From: Lachnospiraceae bacterium
Lineage (GTDB): Bacteria > Bacillota > Clostridia > Lachnospirales > Lachnospiraceae
DNA: 51,826 bases
NCBI GenBank assembly: GCA_028692395.1
Contig: JAQUXP010000026.1
Coordinates: 1-51,826 of the forward strand
Direction of reading: 5' to 3'
Program-made: the position numbers and the translations under genes
Shown here: one piece after another, positions 1 through 8,590 of the stretch
Position numbering within the stretch: position 1 is the first letter of the stretch
Layout of the letters: each line of letters starts with the position of its first letter
Notes under the pieces: generated by a model
Told to the model about the DNA's origin: nothing
Databases searched by the model: none
The model's input: the letters and a program-made list of their open reading frames with translations, nothing else

Positions 1-10
1 TGATAACACA

Positions 11-73
11 AGAAGGTACTGGATAAAACAATCTGCCGCATAATGCATCAGAATAATTTATCTAGTACCTTCT
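11..73 (-). terminator. Possible terminator of the surface-protein gene
   Basis: A perfect 10-bp inverted repeat (AGAAGGTACT at 11-20 and AGTACCTTCT at 64-73) flanks about 43 nt. One arm encodes the last codons and stop of the surface protein. The loop is long and no strong T-run follows, so this could instead be a terminal repeat or chance. Confidence 0.3.
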
Positions 74-2239
74 TTTAATTTGCATGAAAACATAAAAATC
101 TGAGGCACATAAAATGCCGAATAACACTGTGGTATGGATAGTGATTGCTTTTTCGTACTCGTCCGTTAGCGTCCCTAAATCAATGGCAACCTTATTTCTT
201 GATACCACGACTTCAAATGCTGGAATCAGTGTCATGCCCTTGTTGGAAGTACAGCGTAATTCCTCAATCTGGTAAGTATCGTACAGTAATGCACCTTTGC
301 TGTCATCTGGTTCAGATGTTCCGAACCATACACCGTCCTCGCTGGTCTTTCCTGCGTTGGTGTTGTTCTTATGAGAAGCCCATTCAGAAGCAGTGGAGAA
401 TTGCCCGTTTTTGTCAGTGACGACAATGTGGCTTTCCCCTGTGGTTACACTGGTAATCTTAAACGGTACATTGGCTAATCGCTTGTGAGTGCCAGCACCG
501 ATTTTCACACCCTCAATATCTCCACGTTTAATCTGGTTGTAGATAGAGTGCTGTTCATCTGTCAAATCAACGATTTTCCCCTGTTCCGTGATGGCGAACG
601 CTATCGGTTTTGCACCCTCTGTTAAATATCCCTCTGGGGCTTTGGATTCGTCCAGACGGTATGAACCATAGGGAAGTGTGTCTGCTTCGGTTGTTGCGAT
701 ACCGTCAACCCCTGTATGAATAGTCTTTACGACTTCATTTTTGCCGTATAACTTCCCATTAACCAAGACAGGATTTTCATTTAAGGAAGTGATAGTAAAT
801 GCGGTATCTTTCAAAGTAGCACTTCCTTGTGCTTTTGTATCTTTTGTTTCTAGGTCACGTTTCTGGATTTTTACACCGCCACGGATAACCTTGTCCGATA
901 CGGAATACTGATTGCTTCCAGATAAGACGGCAAGGTCGCCATCTTCGGTAATCTGTGCTACATACACGCCTTTTATCTGTTCTTCACTGCCGTTCGCCTG
1001 CATATATGCACCGTCAAGCAGGTAGCCTGTTGGAGCTTTCACTTCCTCTACGGTAATTGTGCCAAGTGGCAGACAATTTGTACCGTCTTGTGAATAGAAG
1101 CTGTCCCCAGATACTTTGTAGCTGTCAGCCAGCTTTGTAATATAGTGAATCGTCCCATCACTGTCTTTTTCGGCTACTGTCTTTGTAGTCCATGTGCGTG
1201 TTGCTTCGGCTGGGAGATTCTCTTTACTGTAGAATCCGTCATAATAGTTCCAAGTAAACTCCGCACCCTCTAGGGAAGCGTTACCCTGTGCCGTTGCCTT
1301 TCCTGTTTCCATGTCGATTTTAAACAGGTCAATCAAGGTCGTTGTGACCTTTGGGGTATCGCTGACTTTCAGCGTGGCAGTTTCCCCAGCCTTGATTTCA
1401 AGAGGATAAACCTTTGTGTCCAGCTTAAATCCTGCTGGGGCTTTCGTTTCCTTGATGTAGACTGTACCAGCCTTTACTTCCACAGTGTCGGTGTTCCCGT
1501 CACTATCAGTCGTAAGGGTGGCAAGAGCATTGGAGCAGTCCTTATCAGAATAGACACCATAGGTCGCACCAGCAATAGAATAACAGTCATTGTCGCTGGT
1601 AACGTTGGGATTGGACGAGGTTTTCTGTAGGTTCGCATTTCCCACAGCAAGTTTCGCCCAGAATTGCCCTAAGTCCTGCCCGTTTCCTGTGTAGATATAA
1701 CCGCCACATTCATAGCGTCCTTTATTGGCTTTGACAAATTCCCTAGCACCAGAGAAAACTTCTTCCTGTGTTGCTTTGGAGATTTCATCATAAGAAGCTC
1801 TGACATTATCACAACTCCAACCCAGATGAACACTCAATCGTTGCCATACGGTGCATTGTTCTAATAGATAGATTTGTTTGTAATTTAGTTCTGTGTGACT
1901 TTCAGCATATTGCTTGATGTATTCCAGAGACAGGGCAACGTCCGCTATCTGGTCTGCACTCATGCGTGAGCTTGCGTCTGAACGGGTTTTGTAGCCATTT
2001 TGAAAACTGGTGTTGATGTCAACGCAATAGGCAGTGTCGCCCTCGACTTTCATCATGCCCTCATTGAATGTTGAACCAATCGAACCGTCATTCATTACTT
2101 TTTCAATAATACCGACACGCTCGGTTGATTCCGTCCAATATTGTGTTTCTGACGCATGAACCTGTGAGATAGGTAATGCTGTTACTACGGTTGCTAGGGC
2201 AAGTACACCTGTAAGCAATCGCTTCATTTTCTTTTTCAT
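62..2239 (-). CDS. Thioester-domain, SpaA/CnaB-repeat surface protein
   Basis: This 725-residue protein has a signal peptide (cleavage likely after VHA near residue 29). An N-terminal thioester-type domain follows: Cys72 in YCVD and Gln128 in LLEQCTVW fit the Cys...Gln pair of TQXA/TED adhesins, which bond covalently to host targets. About four SpaA/CnaB-like beta domains come next (roughly 215-295, 305-450, 455-565, 570-690), several with the KAP.G(Y/F) strand typical of isopeptide pilins. The C-terminus is a hydrophobic stretch ending in KRRY with no LPXTG-like motif, so sortase anchoring is not supported; it may sit in the membrane or derive from a longer protein by deletion. The start has a good AAAGGAG site. 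It belongs to the inserted element and probably helps the host cell adhere. The exact ligand is unknown. Confidence 0.8.
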   Translation of the reverse strand: MKKKMKRLLTGVLALATVVTALPISQVHASETQYWTESTERVGIIEKVMNDGSIGSTFNEGMMKVEGDTAYCVDINTSFQNGYKTRSDASSRMSADQIADVALSLEYIKQYAESHTELNYKQIYLLEQCTVWQRLSVHLGWSCDNVRASYDEISKATQEEVFSGAREFVKANKGRYECGGYIYTGNGQDLGQFWAKLAVGNANLQKTSSNPNVTSDNDCYSIAGATYGVYSDKDCSNALATLTTDSDGNTDTVEVKAGTVYIKETKAPAGFKLDTKVYPLEIKAGETATLKVSDTPKVTTTLIDLFKIDMETGKATAQGNASLEGAEFTWNYYDGFYSKENLPAEATRTWTTKTVAEKDSDGTIHYITKLADSYKVSGDSFYSQDGTNCLPLGTITVEEVKAPTGYLLDGAYMQANGSEEQIKGVYVAQITEDGDLAVLSGSNQYSVSDKVIRGGVKIQKRDLETKDTKAQGSATLKDTAFTITSLNENPVLVNGKLYGKNEVVKTIHTGVDGIATTEADTLPYGSYRLDESKAPEGYLTEGAKPIAFAITEQGKIVDLTDEQHSIYNQIKRGDIEGVKIGAGTHKRLANVPFKITSVTTGESHIVVTDKNGQFSTASEWASHKNNTNAGKTSEDGVWFGTSEPDDSKGALLYDTYQIEELRCTSNKGMTLIPAFEVVVSRNKVAIDLGTLTDEYEKAITIHTTVLFGILCASDFYVFMQIKRRY

Positions 2240-2272
2240 AATATTTCATTTCTCCTTTCAATTTTGCGGTAA

Positions 2273-2303
2273 AAAAATAGACACTCATAATCGAATGTCT
2301 ACT
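2273..2303 (-). terminator. Hairpin plus T-run upstream of the surface-protein gene
   Basis: On the minus strand a 9-bp stem (AGACATTCG with TGAGTGTCT, two G-U pairs) closes an ATTA loop and is followed by A and seven T. This is a good intrinsic terminator, but it lies upstream of the surface-protein start in the same direction. It either ends a transcript coming from the interrupted amidase side, insulating the cargo gene, or acts as an attenuator. Confidence 0.6.
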
Positions 2304-2397
2304 TATTTAAAAGGCTTGTCCTTTTACACATATTTAATTTTAATAGGTACAGCAGTTGCCTTTCTTTGTTGTATTTTCAGTCTTTGTCTTACTTGCG

Positions 2398-2547
2398 CTA
2401 ACGACAACCGCCATGTCCGGCATCCAATACCACACAGGCACCGCTTTGTCCCTGCTGGCTGACCATCCTTGCACCTTCCTGGGAGAGAAAGAAAAATCCA
2501 AGGAGCAGCAGCACTCCCATGACCAGTTCCAGATATCTTTTTTTCAC
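2398..2547 (-). pseudogene. 5' fragment of cwlD-like N-acetylmuramoyl-L-alanine amidase, cut by insertion
   Basis: From a GTG start preceded by AGGGGG, 46 codons read as a typical CwlD/amidase_3 N-terminus: a basic start, a membrane segment (MGVLLLLGFFFLS), then VVLDAGHGG, where the histidine is a zinc ligand of the family. Right after the second Gly the frame leaves the family pattern and stops three codons later (Cys-Arg-stop). The break falls at about 2406-2409, where foreign DNA begins. In sporulating Firmicutes CwlD helps make the muramic-delta-lactam of spore cortex, so loss could impair germination if no second copy exists. Family identity rests on the short N-terminus. Confidence 0.8.
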
Positions 2548-2554
2548 AAAAACC

Positions 2555-2588
2555 CCCTGGCATATATTTTTACTTATATATGCCAGGG
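2555..2588 (-). promoter_or_regulatory. Hairpin adjoining the amidase ribosome site
   Basis: A 13-bp perfect stem (CCCTGGCATATAT with ATATATGCCAGGG, 7-nt loop) lies just upstream of the broken amidase gene. Its 3' arm runs into the AGGGGG ribosome site and is followed by five T, so on the minus strand it resembles an intrinsic terminator or ribosome-site sequestering hairpin. Which role applies cannot be told from the sequence. Confidence 0.5.
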
Positions 2589-2704
2589 CGGGTGCAGTTT
2601 ATGATTGAGAACTTCCTCTTTTAATGATAAACTTAGATCTATGAGGAAAGAGTCAAAATTCTTTTGAGCGCTGGAAACTCATAATAATATATTGGGAGGC
2701 TTTT

Positions 2705-3634
2705 ATGGAATACCGTTTAAATGAAAACACAATTGAATCAATAGATGAAAACCATCCGCTTCGGGACGGAGATATTTTATTGGAAATTTTAACTACAGAG
2801 GAATATCACGCAAAAGAAGATACCATACCTCATCATCGTGTGATTAGCCAGAACCTGGATCCTGTTAAGTTCTGCAAAGCAGAACTTCTGGAAAAGGGCG
2901 TTGTTGGCACTCTGCTGGTTCCGGTAAAAGATGATATTTTACATCACGAGATTTCTCTCACCTATTATCTGGAAGATAAACATTTTATATTCATAGATGC
3001 AGGACATGATCTGGAACATGCGATGGATGCGGTACATGAGACACCACTGGAATTAAATTCCTCCGTCGGTTTCTTCTTCTATGAGCTTTTGCAGTCACTG
3101 ATTACAAATGACGTAGTCTGGCTTCAGCAATATGAAAAAAAGCTGATTGCCATTGAGGAAGACATTCTAAACAGCGATAATCTTCCCATGGATATCAATC
3201 GAAAGATTCTCTGTATCCGCAAGGAAGTCCTGATCATGTCCACTTATTATCAGCAGATGTCCGATATGACCGATGCACTTGTCAGCAATGACAACCTCAT
3301 CTTCTCAGCAGCGGACTGCAGACGTTTTGAGATCCTATCTGCACGTCTGGAACGGCTGCACAGTCACTCTGTAATGCTGCGGGAATATTCCATTCAGCTG
3401 CGGGAATTACAGCAGACACAGATTGAGATGCGTCAGAACAAGAATATGTCTCTTCTGACAGTTGCCACTACCATCTTCTTCCCTTTGAGCCTTATCGTCG
3501 GCTGGTATGGCATGAACTTTGCCGATATGCCGGAATACAATATTGACTATGCGTATCCGATTTTGATTATTGTTTCCCTGTTTATTATCATCATTGAAAT
3601 CATCTACTTTAAGAAGAAGCATTTCTTTGATTAA
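2705..3634 (+). CDS. corA: CorA-family divalent cation (Mg2+) channel
   Basis: This 309-residue protein has the CorA plan: a soluble acidic N-terminal domain, a long helical stalk (about 120-240) and two C-terminal membrane helices. The signature Gly-Met-Asn after the first helix is at about 269-271 (WYGMNFADMP), and the tail is basic (FKKKHFF). The family forms pentameric channels that take up Mg2+ or related cations. A GGGAGG site precedes the ATG. It is divergent from the broken amidase gene and convergent with the LysR gene. A second, only distantly similar CorA lies at 44691. The exact cation is not determinable. Confidence 0.9.
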   Translation: MEYRLNENTIESIDENHPLRDGDILLEILTTEEYHAKEDTIPHHRVISQNLDPVKFCKAELLEKGVVGTLLVPVKDDILHHEISLTYYLEDKHFIFIDAGHDLEHAMDAVHETPLELNSSVGFFFYELLQSLITNDVVWLQQYEKKLIAIEEDILNSDNLPMDINRKILCIRKEVLIMSTYYQQMSDMTDALVSNDNLIFSAADCRRFEILSARLERLHSHSVMLREYSIQLRELQQTQIEMRQNKNMSLLTVATTIFFPLSLIVGWYGMNFADMPEYNIDYAYPILIIVSLFIIIIEIIYFKKKHFFD

Positions 3635-3667
3635 CCAGTTTAACCTCACTTCAAAATCATGAGATTC

Positions 3668-4573
3668 TTACAGCTGTTTTAAAAGTTCGATATAATATCT
3701 TGCATAGGCCGGCAGATACTTTCCCTTTCGGTAAACTGCCATCAGCTGAACACTGGCATAGGGTTTTCCAATACAGAAGCAGGAAAGTTCCAGGGTCCGT
3801 TTCATCTTTTTTACATAGGTTTCCGGGGCAAATGCCAGACCCATACCGGATGCGGCCAGGGAAACCGCTACCTCTGTACTGTGGGTCTGAAGCAGAATCT
3901 GTGGGATCAGATGCTCGCTTTCCAGCAGCTGTCTCGCCAGATGTCCGGAATTCTGCTCCGGTACATGGAGAATAAAGGATTCTGTGCTGCAGTCCTTCAG
4001 CTGAATAACAGGGTAAGGAGCCTCTTCGTCCTCCACTGCACAGGCTTCCATGGGATGCCCTTTGCGACAGACCAGGCAAAAGGGCTCCTTTCGCAGTGGA
4101 ATATATTCCAGGGTTGGCAGCATGGATACCGGATTATACACTGCAAAATCTATCGTATCATTCAAAAGAAGCTCTTCCGAGATCACATGCGTCTTCTCGT
4201 AAAGCTGCAGTGTCACTGCCGGATAGTGCTGGTGAAAGATGGGATAGGTCTCAGGAATCAAACAGGAGCTTCTCATCAGCGGGATTGAGATGGTCAGCTC
4301 ACCGGTGTGCTCACGCTGCAGATCCAGACATTCCGCTTCCCATTCTTTCCCCAGCTGTACGATGCGAAATGCATATTCCAGATATTTTTTTCCATTTCCG
4401 GTAGGCAGATATTCATTTCCCACATGGTGAAAAAGAGAAAAACCCAGCTGCCGCTCCACATTCTGAAGATAACGGCTCAAAGACGGCTGAGAGATAAAAA
4501 GCTCCCTTGCCGCCTTTGTTATATTCTTATTACGATAAATGCTGATAATATAAGACGCTTCTTTCAGATCCAT
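3668..4573 (-). CDS. LysR-family transcriptional regulator
   Basis: The 301-residue protein has the LysR N-terminal winged helix-turn-helix (about 5-60; NITKAARELFISQPSLSRYL is the recognition region) followed by a periplasmic-binding-like effector domain. I place the start at the Met preceded by AAGGGG, 15 codons inside the longest frame. It is divergently transcribed from the adenine permease-deaminase operon, 181 bp apart, the classic arrangement for a LysR protein controlling its neighbour. It may therefore sense a purine or related signal; that is inference from position only. Confidence 0.88.
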   Translation of the reverse strand: MDLKEASYIISIYRNKNITKAARELFISQPSLSRYLQNVERQLGFSLFHHVGNEYLPTGNGKKYLEYAFRIVQLGKEWEAECLDLQREHTGELTISIPLMRSSCLIPETYPIFHQHYPAVTLQLYEKTHVISEELLLNDTIDFAVYNPVSMLPTLEYIPLRKEPFCLVCRKGHPMEACAVEDEEAPYPVIQLKDCSTESFILHVPEQNSGHLARQLLESEHLIPQILLQTHSTEVAVSLAASGMGLAFAPETYVKKMKRTLELSCFCIGKPYASVQLMAVYRKGKYLPAYARYYIELLKQL

Positions 4574-4647
4574 ACCCCAATCCCCTTCTTTTGGAAAACA
4601 AAACAGGTACCGCCCCACCTCTGATGATATCGAACCGTTAGCTATAG

Positions 4648-4664
4648 TTTACATGTATGGTAAA
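4648..4664. promoter_or_regulatory. Candidate LysR operator
   Basis: TTTAC-N7-GTAAA is a dyad in the shared intergenic region between the LysR gene and the permease gene, just upstream of the permease -35 box. LysR proteins usually bind interrupted dyads of this kind. The assignment is by position and symmetry only. Confidence 0.4.
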
Positions 4665-4680
4665 TATGTAATTTATGCAT

Positions 4681-4709
4681 TAGACATATAGTTTATTCGA
4701 TTATACAAT
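4681..4709 (+). promoter_or_regulatory. Promoter of the adenine permease-deaminase operon
   Basis: TAGACA at 4681-4686, a 17-nt spacer and TACAAT at 4704-4709 match the sigma-70/SigA consensus with one mismatch in each box. No purine riboswitch aptamer was recognised between it and the gene. Confidence 0.6.
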
Positions 4710-4754
4710 AGAAAAGAAAAAATTACAAATCTTGTAACTATGAGGAGAAGAGAG

Positions 4755-6062
4755 ATGAAAAGCTGGTTAGAAAAACAATTCAAGCTGTCCCAAAACGGGA
4801 CAAATGTAAAGACCGAACTTTTAGCAGGTCTTGCCACCTTCGTGACAATGGCGTATGTACTTGCCACTGTTCCAAACATCATGGGAGAAGCCGGATTCAG
4901 TAAGGGTGGTGTGCTCACTGCCATGATTCTGCTGATTATCGTGACTACTGTTGCCATGGCATTGTTCACCAACCGTCCTTTTGCACTGGCACCAGGTCTT
5001 GGAAGTGTCAGCGTTGTAGCAGGTATGGTAGCAAACGAAGGCATTCCCATGGATATTGCCGCAGGCATCATTTTCTTAAGTGGTGTACTGTTCATCCTGG
5101 TGTCTTATCTGGGACTTCGTGAAGCAGTTGTGCGTGTTATTCCAAAAAGTCTGAAGTTTGCAGTCAGCGCCGGTATCGGTCTTTTTATCGCACTGATCGG
5201 TGCAAAAGGCTCCGGTCTGATCGTCGCAAATGAAGCGAAAAAAGCTTTGGGATTTGGTGACCTGACTTCCCCTACTGTCCTTCTGGCAGTCATCGGACTG
5301 GTTATCATCCTGATTCTCAAGACAAAAAAAGTACCCGGATACATTATTTTATCCATTCTGATTACCACCTTAATCGGAATCCCCCTGGGAGTGACAAAGC
5401 TTCCCACACAGATTTTTTCCGTGCCCTCCGGATTGGGTGATACCTTCCTGAAGATTGATATTCTGGGAGCGTTAAAGGTTGCCTATATTCCGTTCTTAAT
5501 TGCCCTGTTCATCCCGGACTTTTTCTCAACCTTCGGAACAGTTCTTGGTGTCGGCGCCAAAGCCGGTTACCTGGACAAAGACGGTAATCTTCCCGGGATT
5601 GACAAGTGCTTCAAGGTTGATGCCATCGCTACAGCACTTGGCGGATTATTCTGCATCCCCTGTATGACCACTTATCTGGAGTCTTCGGTAGGAGTGGAAT
5701 CCGGTGGACGAACCGGACTTACCACCATCTCCACAGCAATTCTCTTTGGATTCATGCTGCTTCTGTCACCGATTGCTCTGATGATTCCAGGAGCAGCTAC
5801 CGCACCTGCACTGATCTATATCGGAGTCGGTATGCTGGGTGCTATGAAAAATATCGATTACAGTGATGAAACAGAATACTTTCCTGCATTTGTCTGTGTA
5901 GTATTCACCATCTTCGCCAATAATATCGCCAATGGAATCTGTGCAGCGCTTCCAATCTACCTGATTATGAAGCTGGTCGCAGGCAAAAGAAAAGAGCTTT
6001 CCCCTGCGCTCTATGTACTTGTTGCCGTATGTATCTTCTATTTTTACAGTATTATAAGGTAG
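4755..6062 (+). CDS. NCS2/AzgA-type purine (adenine/guanine/hypoxanthine) permease
   Basis: The 435-residue, strongly hydrophobic protein has about 12 or more membrane segments. The conserved early segment ELLAGLATFVTMAYVLATVP is characteristic of the AzgA/PbuG branch of NCS2 proton-coupled nucleobase transporters. The start chosen is the Met after a GAGGAGA site. The gene is followed after 9 nt by adenine deaminase, so the pair should import adenine and convert it to hypoxanthine plus ammonia. Adenine as main substrate is inferred from the partner gene. Confidence 0.88.
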   Translation: MKSWLEKQFKLSQNGTNVKTELLAGLATFVTMAYVLATVPNIMGEAGFSKGGVLTAMILLIIVTTVAMALFTNRPFALAPGLGSVSVVAGMVANEGIPMDIAAGIIFLSGVLFILVSYLGLREAVVRVIPKSLKFAVSAGIGLFIALIGAKGSGLIVANEAKKALGFGDLTSPTVLLAVIGLVIILILKTKKVPGYIILSILITTLIGIPLGVTKLPTQIFSVPSGLGDTFLKIDILGALKVAYIPFLIALFIPDFFSTFGTVLGVGAKAGYLDKDGNLPGIDKCFKVDAIATALGGLFCIPCMTTYLESSVGVESGGRTGLTTISTAILFGFMLLLSPIALMIPGAATAPALIYIGVGMLGAMKNIDYSDETEYFPAFVCVVFTIFANNIANGICAALPIYLIMKLVAGKRKELSPALYVLVAVCIFYFYSIIR

Positions 6063-6071
6063 GAATCCGCC

Positions 6072-7793
6072 ATGGAATGGAAAAATCAGGTTGACTGCAT
6101 TTACGAAAATGCACAGGTTTACAACAGTTATTTTAAAGAATTTTATCCTGCTGATGTCAGTGTGACAGATGGAAAAATCTATTATATCGACTACCGGCAG
6201 GAGAAAAAGCTGCCGGCAGCAAAAACCATCGATGTGTCGGGAAGCTATATGATTCCGGGACTGATCGATATTCACATGCATATCGAAAGTTCTATGATGA
6301 CCCCTCAGGTATTCTGTGAGCATCTGGCTTCCTGCGGTGTAACCACCATTGTCTCAGAGCCTCACGAGATGGCCAATGTCAATGGAATCCGGGGTGTTCT
6401 GGATATGATCGATGCCGGAGCCTCCTGCCCTGTGGATATCTTCTATGGAATCCCAAGCTGTGTTCCGTCTACCAGTGAAGAACTGGAAACTACCGGAGGC
6501 ATCATTGATTTTTCCGCTATGAAAAAGCTGCTGGAAAATGAACGGATCATCTGTGTCGGGGAGGTTATGAACTACCGCCAGATTATCCAGGACAACCAGC
6601 TGGAAATCGGTAAGTTTCTGGAATATCTGAAGGAACAAAATCTGGGACTGGTGATCGAGGGACACTGTCCAAAGCTTGTTGACCTGGATCTTGCCAGATT
6701 CCTGTATCTTGGAATCAACGGTGATCACACAGAGCACAGTCTGGAAGAGCTGAGACAGCGCTTTGCCAACGGAATGTATGTAGAACTGCAGGAAAAGATG
6801 CTCTCCCGGGAAGTACTGGAATTTATCGAGACCCACCAGCTGTACGAGCATTTTGGATTCGTGACCGATGATGTAATGGCAGATACCCTCTATGAAGAAG
6901 GGCAGCTGGATATGGTGGTGCGAAAAGCCATCGCTCTTGGCATGAAGCCGGAGCAGGCAATCTATAACGCCACCTTCACCAATGCCAGAAGGATGAACCT
7001 CTCTGACCGGGGAGTTCTTGCTCCCGGAAAAAGAGCAGATTTTGTGTTGATTGAAAGCCCATGCACGCTGAAAGTCCAGGCATCCTATAAGGATGGCGTG
7101 TGCATCTACCCGTCCGATAAGTCAGAGACTGTGGCCTGCCGGCACAGCTTTGGTTCGGAATATTATCATAGTATTCACCTGTCAGAGCTATCCACCAAAA
7201 TATTTGAGCTTCCTGTGGAAAAAGAACTGGAAGCAGTCACTGTTCGGGCGATGAAGGTCTGCGACGGCAGCACCAAGACAGAAGAAATCGCTGTCACGCT
7301 TCCTGTGAAAGACGGACTGGTACAGTGGGAAAACAGTGAGTGTATGCTGGCAGTTGTGATGGAACGCTACGGAAAGAACAAGAACTGCGGATACGGTTTT
7401 GTCTGCGGCGATGCAATCCATAAGGGAGCCGTAGCTACCTCCTATGCCCATGACAGTCACAATCTTTTGATTGTAGGTGCCACCCCTGCGGATATGCAGG
7501 CTGCTGCAAACAAAGTCATAGAACTCCAGGGCGGTATCGTCACTGCCTGTGGCGGAACCGTAACTGCAGCCCTTCCTCTGCCTGTTGGGGGAATCCTGTC
7601 GGACCGCCCCATCGGGGAAATCAGCCGGGATTTGAAAAAAGTAAGAGCGGAACTACTGCGCCAGGGCTATCACCATCACCATCCCATCATGTCACTGTGT
7701 ACCCTGACCCTGCCTGTCAGCCCTGCTCTGAAGCTCACAGACCACGGACTGATTAACGTAGAAAAAGGTGAAATCGTCTCCCTTTTTCTGTAA
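6072..7793 (+). CDS. ade: Adenine deaminase
   Basis: The 573-residue length and layout match bacterial AdeC/Ade of the amidohydrolase superfamily. Metal-binding DIHMHIESS lies at about 66-73 and EPHEMANVNGIRG near 100, with conserved His and Asp residues further on (VIEGHCPK, GDHTEHS, VTDDV). The C-terminal domain has the family GGI and HHHHPIMSLCTLTLPVSPALK pattern. It hydrolyses adenine to hypoxanthine and ammonia, feeding purine salvage and nitrogen supply. It is the second gene of the permease operon and ends at a strong terminator. Confidence 0.93.
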   Translation: MEWKNQVDCIYENAQVYNSYFKEFYPADVSVTDGKIYYIDYRQEKKLPAAKTIDVSGSYMIPGLIDIHMHIESSMMTPQVFCEHLASCGVTTIVSEPHEMANVNGIRGVLDMIDAGASCPVDIFYGIPSCVPSTSEELETTGGIIDFSAMKKLLENERIICVGEVMNYRQIIQDNQLEIGKFLEYLKEQNLGLVIEGHCPKLVDLDLARFLYLGINGDHTEHSLEELRQRFANGMYVELQEKMLSREVLEFIETHQLYEHFGFVTDDVMADTLYEEGQLDMVVRKAIALGMKPEQAIYNATFTNARRMNLSDRGVLAPGKRADFVLIESPCTLKVQASYKDGVCIYPSDKSETVACRHSFGSEYYHSIHLSELSTKIFELPVEKELEAVTVRAMKVCDGSTKTEEIAVTLPVKDGLVQWENSECMLAVVMERYGKNKNCGYGFVCGDAIHKGAVATSYAHDSHNLLIVGATPADMQAAANKVIELQGGIVTACGGTVTAALPLPVGGILSDRPIGEISRDLKKVRAELLRQGYHHHHPIMSLCTLTLPVSPALKLTDHGLINVEKGEIVSLFL

Positions 7794-7796
7794 AAC

Positions 7797-7855
7797 AGAA
7801 GCATTCCGTACAACTCTGCCTTTACGCAGATGCTGTACCGAATGCTTCTATTTTA
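7797..7855 (+). terminator. Terminator after adenine deaminase
   Basis: A long hairpin with arms AGAAGCATTC and GAATGCTTCT, continued inward by GTAC/GTAC and a CTGC/GCAG stem, is followed by TATTTTAAT. It lies between convergent genes and may work in both directions. Confidence 0.8.
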
Positions 7856-7898
7856 ATAAATCTATTGTTTTTGTATATTCCGGACTTTGATACAGTGT

Positions 7899-8534
7899 TT
7901 ACAGTTTCCCACTGTCATCAGATAACGGATTCGCATATGCATTCTCCGGCTGGTCCTCATCTCCCTCTTCCTCGATGTCATCTTCCAGATCACTTAAAGA
8001 TTCCGGCATGGTACTGATAATATTATAGACTGACTTGCAGGATTCCATAAACCGGCGCTGTACCTGATTCATCACATCAACAATTTCGTTGAGCTCCTCC
8101 TGCATGGCAATATACTTCTTCTTGCCCTCCGCCAGTTTTTCATCCACTTCCTTCTGCACGGTTTCCAGACATTTGGTAGAGGCCTCCTGTGCCTGCTCCA
8201 TCATAATCTCCCGCTTTTCCTCTGCGTCCTTGATAATAGAATCTGCCCGCATCTGCGCATCAAATACCAGACGTCCAATACTTTCATAATTATCTATATA
8301 TCTCTGGTATTTTTCCTTGATCTCCCTTTCCATGGTGTCAACCTGAACACTCTTCTGTTCCAGGCGTGCTGTAAGCTCTGCAATCTTTTTGTCTTTTTCC
8401 TTAACCGTATTCAAAAGCTTTGTCTTTTCTGCGTAGGCTTCATCCTTCATCCTTGTTACCCTGTCAACCACATCATCCTTGTCGAATCCCCCCATCAATG
8501 TGGTTTTAAACATCTCTTCCTTATTTGCTCCCAT
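7899..8534 (-). CDS. Coiled-coil, DivIVA-like protein of unknown function
   Basis: This 211-residue soluble protein has an N-terminal KTTLMGGFDKDDVVDRV segment resembling the start of DivIVA/SepF-associated coiled-coil proteins. A long charged heptad region follows (about 25-170, EKDKKIAELTARLEQK), then an acidic tail. The start has an excellent GAAGGAGG site; 29 upstream codons in frame lack one. It lies 56 bp after the GH18 gene in the same direction and is probably co-transcribed. A role in cell-pole or envelope organisation is suggested only by the architecture and neighbour. Confidence 0.7.
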   Translation of the reverse strand: MGANKEEMFKTTLMGGFDKDDVVDRVTRMKDEAYAEKTKLLNTVKEKDKKIAELTARLEQKSVQVDTMEREIKEKYQRYIDNYESIGRLVFDAQMRADSIIKDAEEKREIMMEQAQEASTKCLETVQKEVDEKLAEGKKKYIAMQEELNEIVDVMNQVQRRFMESCKSVYNIISTMPESLSDLEDDIEEEGDEDQPENAYANPLSDDSGKL

Positions 8535-8590
8535 AGGTACTCCTCCTTCGTAATTATCTTCTCCCTGTAACATGCTGCATTTACACTGCC

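Larger units (their letters stand above)
1..2406. mobile_element. End of an integrated element (ICE-like), right junction only
   Basis: The left part of the window carries a large thioester/SpaA-type surface protein gene, a common cargo of conjugative elements in gut Firmicutes. Next to it the reading frame of a cwlD-like amidase is cut right after its Asp-Ala-Gly-His-Gly-Gly motif, at about 2406. Everything left of that point is therefore inferred to be inserted DNA. No integrase, relaxase or conjugation gene is in view, so the type of element (integrative conjugative element, prophage or other) is inference. The other junction and the rest of the amidase gene should lie left of the window. 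Confidence 0.6.

Noticed and set aside
2356-2604. Plus-strand ORF opposite the amidase fragment
   Set aside because: It crosses the element junction and a hairpin, has no ribosome site or protein-like composition, and the minus frame matches an amidase start.
4620-4740. Purine riboswitch before the adenine permease
   Set aside because: The leader is short and AT-rich and lacks the conserved aptamer loops; a LysR-type dyad and promoter explain it better.
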